From: Glandiceps talaboti
Taxonomy: Eukaryota > Hemichordata > Enteropneusta > Spengelidae
Direction of reading: 5' to 3'
Length of the DNA: 64,000 nt
Assembly (NCBI RefSeq): GCF_964340395.1
Contig: NC_135562.1
Span: 17,772,485 to 17,836,484, forward strand
Positions 26,575 through 36,300 of the stretch are shown here, piece after piece. The notes beneath the pieces are model-generated. The model was not told where the DNA came from and did no database searches. It was given only the letters and a program-made list of their open reading frames with translations. How positions within the stretch are numbered: the first letter of the stretch is position 1; every line of letters starts with the position of its first letter. The position numbers and the translations under genes were made by a program.

Positions 26575-26712
26575 CTTAAAATTACATAATCTTAATTGCC
26601 TTCTTTTTCTAAGGTGTAATGTGTAGTACAATAGTAAAAATAGCTTACTGGGAACTGTTATTATGAATGGAATTTTTTTATGTAGTTAGGTAATGGTCTA
26701 TACGTAATGGAA

Positions 26713-26750
26713 TATCTCAGACCACAGTATCTCTATAGTGGTCTGAGATA
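26713..26750. repeat. Perfect 13-bp stem-loop
   Basis: TATCTCAGACCAC and its exact reverse complement flank a 12-base loop. It could be a small transcript hairpin or a transposon remnant; no neighbour suggests a role. Confidence 0.6.
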
Positions 26751-26759
26751 ATTTATATG

Positions 26760-28815
26760 AATATTTCGTAGACAATAATAATTGACCCCACTCCCTGTCA
26801 AATGACACCACTTTTTGGAACCAAGGGGCCTGTGTCCCCACTTGTTGGAAACCTTGGCAGAACACCACCGTCTAACCCCCCCCCCCCTCTCACCCACCCA
26901 CCCACCCAACCCCTTTGTTACGTCAGAGCAGCATGTTTCTTTCATCATGGCAGAAGTCATTGAGATTTGATGAGGGACAGGGCTCAAAATTAATACTGTC
27001 ACGCGGTACATTTTGCTGCAATGTAATAATAGCTCAGAATATTTCCATCATTTTCAAAATTATGCTTAAAATTGGTAAAAGTCATACTGCATTCCTAATT
27101 TCTTGACCAGTTTTTAGCTTGAAATCAGTTGTATTATCAGGGAAATGACCGACTCCATAGCGTTTCATGACCCATGACATGCATGACCTTTGAAGACATT
27201 CCGATGTTTACATTATTACTTTTAATTACTTTTAAACAGTAAATCCCAAAGGGGTTCTGAGTTCTAGAAATGTTTACATGTTATCTGGTGGATTATTTTG
27301 ACAAGTTCACACTGAAGAAAAATGTTTCATAGGAGTATATCAATGGTTTATATAAATGAAAATTCATCTAGCACACTGATGACAATCACGTAAGTGTTTC
27401 AAAAAGTTACATACTAAAGTTCAAATTGGATAACTTGAAAACATTGTTAGCGATGGCAATGCCACTTTGATTAATAGGACGAATGTATTAGTACTCCTGA
27501 TAAAATCACACAATAGTTCATGGCTACAGAGGTACACCCATCAGGATGATAAGTATTTAATCATCTTCTTACAAAGTTGTTCTACAGACTTGCTAAAATG
27601 AAGGAAAGAGACTTGTAACAAGGAATTCAATAAAGAGAAGAGAAATGAAGTTGTATAGAGACTAACAGGACAGAAAGGATAGAGAATAGAACTGAAAAAA
27701 TACATTTTTTTTTCTTGCCCCCCCCTTTTTTTTTTATTTCGCCCGCCCGACCCACCTGACTATTCCATTGGAGATGAGAAACAAAAAAAAAAAAAACCTC
27801 ACCCTTATCCTGTGTTTCAGACAACCACAGGGAACAAGAGGAATACATAATTTTGTTCTTGCGATTTTCCGGATTTCTAATATCAATTTCTTACCAGCTT
27901 TGCATTAATTAGAAGACTGCCAATCATAGAACAACCCCACAGGCTATTTGCCAAGTTAACACATTGCACAGTGAGTGTAAACATCTACTGATCCAACTAA
28001 TGGAAGTACATGTAACCAGTAATAACGGTAGGAAATAGAAGAAAAAAAAGTGAGAGAGAACAATAGTTGTGCTGGCAATATTTAAAACTTTATTTGCAAT
28101 ATAGAGAAAATAAAATAAAATCAGAAATCTGGAAAACAGCAAGAACAAAATTATATATTCATCCTGTTCCCTGTGGGCTAACAGAAAAATTGTTCTCATT
28201 CCTTTTTTACTTTTGTGAAAATAAAAAGTATTTCCTGATATCCTTGAAGGCACATAATCAAACCTGAAATATACACCAAGGTTTATTTTCATGATTATTC
28301 ACTAAAAAAAGAAGTACGACTACAAATAATTTTCTTGAAATCAAAATACCGCTTAATCTGGAATGACAAACCCCTAGAAGGGTCACCAATAATATTTGTG
28401 GCTATTCTTTTACATATCCCGATATGCTTCTTTTCTCATTATTGCCATGATGTAAACTCATTCAATAATTGTTGTCAGGTCCTTCATGAAACATCAGCAA
28501 ACACAAACCTGCACTTGCTGTAAATGGAAAGCTTTCCCAAACTGTTTTAATAGATACGAGTTACTCGCAAAATCATACACCCCTGAATAATTACAAGCAG
28601 ATAATCTTATTTGTGTAACTGTACACATGAATTGGTGCAATTATTCCAATCAAAATGATTTTTGGCACCGCACCTTAAAATCAATACCCCAATATAATCA
28701 CAATTTCAACTTGTCATTGTACCATTTGTTGATAAAATTGACCTCTAATTAACATCTACAATGTGTAATTACTGTTATTTGACATTTTTTATTGAATATA
28801 TTGTTGGTTGTAGAA
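26760..28815. other. Non-coding with homopolymer tracts
   Basis: C-run at 26877-26887, mixed C/T/A homopolymers at 27705-27800 next to GCCCGCCCGACCCACC. No exon is found. Confidence 0.4.
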
Positions 28816-28820
28816 GGTGG

Positions 28821-29130
28821 TGTTCACCCCAGGATAGATTGCAAGAATGGTGACTAATTTGTATAAAAACTTGCACATCAATAACATGGCAATTTGCATA
28901 ATGATTTGCATAACAATTAACATATATTACACGTATGCATGTCTTCAACATTGAAATGAAACATAATCTGATATGTTTATATTTAACACATGCACATATG
29001 TACATTTGGATCAGCCATTTCTCTTCATATGAAAGTACTATTATAATATTGTTATTCAAAAGATTACTAAAGCTCAAGGATGGTAGAACACTTTGAAGCA
29101 TGGCAGTAACCCGTCAGGCATGGTGGCCTT
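28821..29130 (+). repeat. Dispersed repeat R2 copy 3
   Basis: Contains TTGCATAATGATTTGCATAA, GGATCAGCCATTTCTCTTCA and AGCTCAAGGATGGTAGAACA in the same order as the other copies. Confidence 0.7.
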
Positions 29131-29432
29131 GGTGGCAAGGATGATAGCACCATGCTGTATCTATAGTGGGAAGAACACAGCATGGCAGACACCTACCAAA
29201 CACAGCAGCCTGGGTTAGCAATGATGGTGTTAGTACCATGCTGTATCTATAGTGGGAAGAACACAGCATGGCATATATCTACCAAACATGGCAGCCTGGG
29301 TGGCATGGATAGTGTTACCTCCAGTAGTACCATGCTTTCTCCATAGTGGAGAGACCACAGAATAGCAGAAACCTACCAAACACAGCGGCCTGGGTAGCAA
29401 GGACAATGCTTTCTCTATAGTGGGGAGAACAC
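29120..29432. repeat. Tandem repeat, about 85-100 bp x 3-4
   Basis: Units share TACCATGCTGTATCTATAGT, GGGAAGAACACAGCATGGCA and CTACCAAACACAGC. It follows directly on R2 copy 3, as the (CT)n tract follows R2 copy 1. Confidence 0.8.
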
Positions 29433-29807
29433 TGAGACAGCAATCACACTTTCGTTACATGTGAAACCACAAAATACCATCTAAATTGACAATCACAGGT
29501 ATTGTTCTCTATTGCAAAATACAAAATACTGTATAATTTGACTGATATGTTTATTCAAGCAGAAACTAACAAATACATTTTAAAATCAGTAGTTGCATAT
29601 ACTATCCATTGTCAAAGTAAAACATTATTGAAGGAAGTTAACATCACTTTCATCCTACTCCTCAGAGCCCCTTTCATAATATTATGCAATAATTTGTCTA
29701 GATGTTGTAAGATTTATGTCTTGGAGAGAGTAAAATGAGGACAAGATGGTCATGAGAAACAGCTGCCATATTCCCATATCCCTATATTCTATACTACTGC
29801 GTAATAA

Positions 29808-30130
29808 TAGACCTATTGCCGGTTCCAAGATGCATTGCATGTCTATCCATACAACGCCATATATTGTGAACACGCTGAGGGGTTTGCACGCACTACTCAG
29901 CAGGGGGAGTGTTGTCACCTGACAGTACCCTGGGTTCACCCGTAAAATCCCTCTCTGTCATTGATAATATTTAGTCTTTGTTCAATAAAATCACTCGTAA
30001 TCAAAGAGGTCAACGTGTCTTTCCATCATTTCCTGATAAAAACGTTATTTTAAAGACAGAACAAGACTAACTGTAACAACATAAAAGCCGTCCTTTTGCA
30101 CAATACATCTTGGAACCGGAAAATCGACTA
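29808..30130 (+). mobile_element. MITE family B copy 1, in the PTER 3' flank
   Basis: The left end TAGACCTATTGCCGGTTCCA and the right end, whose reverse complement is TAGTCGATTTTCCGGTTCCA, form imperfect terminal inverted repeats. It is about 323 bases and non-coding. A second copy lies inverted at 48878-49203 inside the Xi-GST gene. Confidence 0.7.
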
Positions 30131-30208
30131 TGGAAGCTAATGATGAAACAAATGCAAGCTACATTGTAAGCGGACACTCTTGTACTGGTAACCATGGCAA
30201 AATACCAT

Positions 30209-30343
30209 TTACTTGAAGGTCAACCATTTCTTGGGATTCTCAATCAGGATTTTATCTATTTGTTCCTGAGTCATTCCTCTAGCCAGCATCTTTGGTACAA
30301 CATTCAGGAGGATGTGGGAGTAACCATGACCACCATACTTCAT
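30209..30343 (-). CDS. PTER: PTER coding exon 7 (C-terminus)
   Basis: Encodes residues 309-352, from [11 protein letters not shown] to the conserved terminus [11 protein letters not shown], then the stop. The first base follows TTACAG. The stop lies about 78 bases from an inverted-repeat element, which may therefore be part of the 3' UTR. Confidence 0.95.
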   Translation of the reverse strand: MKYGGHGYSHILLNVVPKMLARGMTQEQIDKILIENPKKWLTFK

Positions 30344-33300
30344 CTGTAACCATGGTAACAAGCAAAATAATAAATCAGTAGAAAAAATGGCAGTGATGAT
30401 GATCACAATTAAAAAGATTAGACGGTAACTGATGCATGTCATTATCAATAATGGTCACCAGAGGGCAGTATATGGCAACATGGTCAATCATATGATTATG
30501 CAATTAGATGTTACTCCCCAATATTTTTCTTCCTTCAGCCAAGGAAAATAAGAGTGACCTAAGGGGTCTCTGTCACTACGAGTCGATAGAGTCGATAGTC
30601 GATAGAGTGGTAGTGACAACCCTTCAGTCAAGAGTCTTTTCTGGCTGAATGAAAGTTAGAGAATAACATAATTATACCAGTGCCAGTAATATCAAAGAAA
30701 AATCAGGGAAAGTAATTATGTTAGTTTTGAACATTTTGACTCATATTTCATACTCAGCATAGCAGTGATGTACACACATTTTCTCGTGACATAGATGCAC
30801 GTTGTCGTGATGTAGAACGACCAGAGTATATATTCTATATTGTTTGCTCTAAATGTCTTGTGCATGGTATAATAAACAAAACTGTACATACCAGTCTATG
30901 CTTGGTGTGCACATCATGAGCAATAACTATCTTGTCATTATATCCTTCTTCTATCAAATACTTGATGAACTGGATTCTTTGGGCATCACTGGGCATGTCC
31001 ATTTCCAGATTAGGTGGATAGTGAGATACCTCAATACCAAACAAGTCATACTCTAAGTAGCTTCCCATTTTAGCAAATTCCGCTAAAGTCTCTTTGTTGG
31101 GGTAGGTTCCTTGATAGTTGAAATGAAATAAATATAGGTTAGCAGCAGAAATGACAAACAAACATAGTCACTCGTGAACTAAATATACCAAAAAATTGAT
31201 AGAGTAATCATGGTTATCTCCCAATTACAGCTGAAGACAGTTAGCTGTGCAGGAATCAGAATGAATATAATTGTGTACTATTGGTGGGTGAAATGGTAAG
31301 GACTTCTACACAGAACAGAAATGGTAAGTACTGTTGTAATGAAGTGAGATATTCTAAAGTATTCTCCTGGCAAATGAAATTGTTAAGGATAATAAACGTG
31401 TTAATTGAAATGATAAGGACTACTTCATAAGTGATATCTGTAAGTGAAATGTGAGATTGCGGGAAGAACTATTGTTAAGTGAAATTAGGACTTCTATGTA
31501 GAATGATAATGGTAAGTGAAATAGTAAGGACTACATTCTGTGATATTGTGGGAAGTACTATTGGTAAGTGAATAGGGTGGTATTCGTATGAGAAATGTAC
31601 TGGTAAGTGGAATTGTTAAGGAATGCTACATAGAATGGTATTAGTAAGTGAATTGGTAAGGACTTCTACAATGAGTGATATTATACAGTACAATTGGTAA
31701 GTTAAAAGGTAAGGATTGCTACATTAATCTATATAGAATGGTATTAGTAAGTGATAAGGTTAGGACTTCTACACTGAGTGATATTGTACTCGGTACAATT
31801 GGTAAGTAAAATGGTAAGGACTGCAACATTAATCTACATGTATACAACTTGTAAAAGTACTACAAGTGATAAGTTAGTGTAAGACTAAGAGGTACTATAG
31901 GTAAAATGATTCTGTAAGGTGATTAACTTACTATCTAAATGTGACATGACAGTTTTACTGATGTCTCCTCCGGCTTCTTGTAAGATTCTGACGATATCAA
32001 TTGGACCCTGGGTATTTCTACCTGGATGAATAATCACTGGACATCCTGTGGCAGTCTGGGCTGCTGCAGTAGCCTGGAGAACTTTCTTTTCATTGGCTGA
32101 AATATAAATCAAAATGAAATACCTTTTAATGTAAGAATTACAATTGGTTAGATGTACTATTTTAACCAATAATATTCATTATGTGGATATTCATACAATC
32201 ATAATAATTGATTTAACATTAAGCTATTGATTTCTCACATGCACTCACAGTTTACTTAGTTTCCTGTATGGAAAGGTGTTCTTCAACATACAAAAAATGA
32301 CCAGGTTTGGCTAATTTCTTTTATAACTTATTTGGTAATGAATGGCCAGGTGCAACAAATTTCACCAATCAATTACCCTATAGATGCTACGTGCAGCCAT
32401 GATTTCACCAATCACTTACCTAGTATGGGCCAGGTGCAATGATTTTCACCATTCGCCTACCCTGTTGTGACCAGGAGCAGCTCCCAAGTTCACCTATCAC
32501 TTACGTGGTAGTGGCCAGGTACAGTCAACTTCACCAATCACCCACCTTGTAGTGGTCAAGGGTAACTAAGTTCATTGACCACTTACCTTGTAGAGGCTAG
32601 AACAGCCAACTTCAACAATCACTTACCTTGTAGTGGCCAGGTACAGCCAATTTCACCAATCACTCCACACTTGATATCAGTACCTTCAGCACCCTTAGTT
32701 AGATCATTCACCATAAACTGTGTCAGTTCTTCAATACTCATGGTGTCCATCTCAGGAGGATGAGATGCACCAACATAATAGCCTAAAAGACACATCCAAA
32801 AACAAAACAGAGATTACAAAAAGTAAACATGCCAAAATGATCTGTATTCATCTTATGTTATAATACATTGCTTTCTTACACCCTTCAGTGATTGGCTTAT
32901 ATCATGTCATGTGGTATGGACCAGTTTCCTATCCTGACCTAAATTTGCATACAGGGGTCACTATTTGTTTTCTGTTCACCTTAGGGCACTACCGTAGCTC
33001 AAAAGTCCTGAAATTACATTATTTTGTAGGAATAAGCAAGTTTGTAGTCAATTGTATTAAATACTTGAGAACATGACGTTATTAGGGACTTATTGTCTCA
33101 CTCTGTTATGCAGCGAGAATTTCGCTCAGGTTTAAGTCTTGTGAAACAATTGTTCACAAATAACCTCTGGGTAGCACACATCTTACAGCACTACAGCACC
33201 CTCATGACTTTGCAATAAGTGTTAAACATTCAATGGGTAGGCCACACTAGATACCAAATACAGAAATGTAATCTAATTTTGGACCAGTTTGTGGATTAAT

Positions 33301-36300
33301 TGTATGATCATTAATTAGTGAGGTCTGTTCATATATTCAATGTACTTAAGGAGTACAATTGTAACATATGATACTATTTACAATTTGAAAACAGAATTAA
33401 CACAATATGTATTAAATGAAAATTGGATTTAACACAGCTTTTGGTGATACTGTCAATTCAAAAAAGAATTCTGTACTAAAATGGTCTTGAGCATTGGCAT
33501 GGAGATGTACACAGTGTGTGTCTGAGTTGTCAACTATAAAATCTCTTTCACACATTAATTTACTATCTATAATTTCTTTGGCTAGGATGTGTGACATTTA
33601 GATATCAGTCCCCAATATATTTCTTCGTTCAGCCAAGGAAAATATGAGTGACCTACGTGGCCTTGTAACTAGGAGTTGCTAGACGAGTAGTGACAAATCC
33701 TTAGGTCATGAGTATTTTCCGGTTGAATGAAAAAAAATTTGGGGGAATAATATAGTTATACCTCCTGAAGCTTAATTCATGTAAAATCCAGAAAAAATAA
33801 TAAATGATTTAGAATCGTTTGACTCATAAATCAAGCACTGCTGAACCAGTGACGTAGACACTGGTTGTCATGATGTAGAATGACTTGGGTATACATTGCA
33901 TATTTTCTGTTCAAAGACAATTTCTTGGCTTGTGCATGGTATAACAATAAGGTATATTTATGGGATAATACTTCATGTGCAGTACAAAATGTACTTTGTA
34001 AACTCTTATTTACAGATGATATTTACTTATGACATCCACAGTCATAGGTCAACACTCTTTGAGGGAAAAATCTCGGTATATTTGTGTATGTGCAATTTAA
34101 GAATTTGGTCATACCAGTTCCAGCAACGATATTAACTCCCGATGCTTCAGAATATTGTTTGACCTTTTTGATATTTCTATCAATACCAAGTGTAGTATTA
34201 TCCACCATGGTACAACCGCCATTTTCTTTGTAGAATTTCAACTCTTCAATCAACATAGCATCCACATCATCAAGTTGTAAATTGGGTTTGTGGCTGTATC
34301 TGTGAGATATATGGAAAAAAACAACAACAATGTGATGATAAAAATTAGTTCCGATTACATTCAATTTTAGAATATGTGGGGTAGGTAGATTTTTCATATT
34401 ATTTTTTTTTGATAATTTTTTTTTTCATATGTGAGTTAGACTGTCGACAGTCGCTCGCGCCTTTTTTGCCCAAAGTTTTATCTAAACTCCGATCCCGCGC
34501 AACACTAGTCTAATCGCAAATTGAGGGCCGAAGGCCCGAGGTCGAGGGCCGAAGGCCCGAGCGACTGTTGTCCCTTGCCGCATCTCCCTTGCTATTACTT
34601 ATTCATGATGTGACGTCATTTAATGGGGCGGTACTCTATCGTATAATTTGCATACAGTTCAATGTAAGGTTACTCAACGTGCAACACACGTAAACTGCAG
34701 CGCAAATTTGACCTCGTAAATGCATTTTGATGGTCATAATCAAGTACTTTTTCCTTTCCTATCTTTCTTTGTTAAAGCTTGAAACCGCGCGTTTTTATAA
34801 CATTCGTAAATGACGTCATTGACAAACTCGACGCCCGATGCATTGTCATGCCTTGTTTAGCATGCAGCTAGCTGTTACAGTGGTACTGGAGCGAGAGAGT
34901 GCTACGGAAGTCGACTTATTGTACCAACTCCGACCGACACTCCAGTCAAGCAACAGATGTTTTGGACACCTTTTTTACCTTCCCTCAACTGCAGCTAGCA
35001 TATTATATAGTAATAATATTCATGTATAAAATGTTTGATAGTGAGGCGCAGATAATGTGCAAATGGTAGACGTTCTACCTGAAACAGAAAAGTGCCTCCA
35101 TATTTACCACGGCACGGAGATCGTGCTCCGATCCGACACGTCTTCAACTAGTGCCTCCACAGAGTACTGAGTCTATATATACCTAACGCTATTGTACCCC
35201 ATTATTTCAGATACCGATTGAGGAGTCAATTTACGTAATCTTTATCACGATGCTATATGATATGACAGTTTGTTGTGTCTTTTCCTTGATGTTTTCTTTT
35301 TATGTGATTTTTGTTGTTGATGTGGGGGGGGGGGGGGGGGGGTGAACCTTTCGGTCGACCGCTAGGTTGTTACCACTTCCCTATTGTTTAGCAAAATTAC
35401 CACAAATAAATGGGCCTTCGCCGTTTATATACGGGATTATATTAGAGCTATCATTGTATCAATGAGGATACTACTGGGACAATTGCAGACTAGATGTTGT
35501 TAGCTGTATCGCGAGAACGATCGGAGCATGGAAGTATAACCCACAGGCTACCCACAGGCCTGCGACTTCATAGCCCGGGCTTCATAGGCTATGGACTTGT
35601 CACTTCCTGTCAGTACACTAACGAAAACATCTTTCCCAGAGACATAGGTATCTATAATTCTTCTCTGAAAGTCTTTCAAGTGCGAGTATCAAAGTTTTTC
35701 CAATGCGTCTCGATGTGTTGACTCGCTTGGTGACTACGCCATGTTCATTTTGATTGACAAGCTTTGTGAACTATGACCTAAATGTCAATAGTCTACAAAC
35801 TGAATGTTCCTATTGTTATCGCATGAGGGCGCGGCAAGGGACAACAGTCGCTTGGGCCTTCGCAATACGGCCCTCGATATCAGTTTGCGATTATACTATT
35901 ACTAGTGTTGTGCCGGACCGGAGTTTAGATAAAACGTAGGGAAAAAGGCGCGAGCGACTGTCGACAGTCTATATGTGAGTGTCTAGTTCAGGTAATTCTG
36001 TTTTCCGTTGTTTTCCATATGGTCTGTGTGTTATTGGTTTCTGCCCATCAGATGTACAGCCATTACAGATTGGAAGAACAATTGAATATTGTCTTTTTAA
36101 GTGGATGCCAGTTTCCCTTATCCACTATTTCTTGCGAGACTTCACAATGTTTGCGATTTTTTTTTTCGAATACATAAAACAAAGGTGGGGTCGGGTAACT
36201 GGAACCAAACATGTTTTTATAAGGTCTAAGATTAAAATATCTGAATTAATAATTCCATCTCATTGTCTGTTCTATCATATTCAAATCTGTGTACACTATT

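Noticed and set aside
34437-35971. ORFs at 34838-35029 and 35494-35939 as possible transposase
   Set aside because: Short, unrelated to each other and without transposase motifs; the element is non-autonomous.
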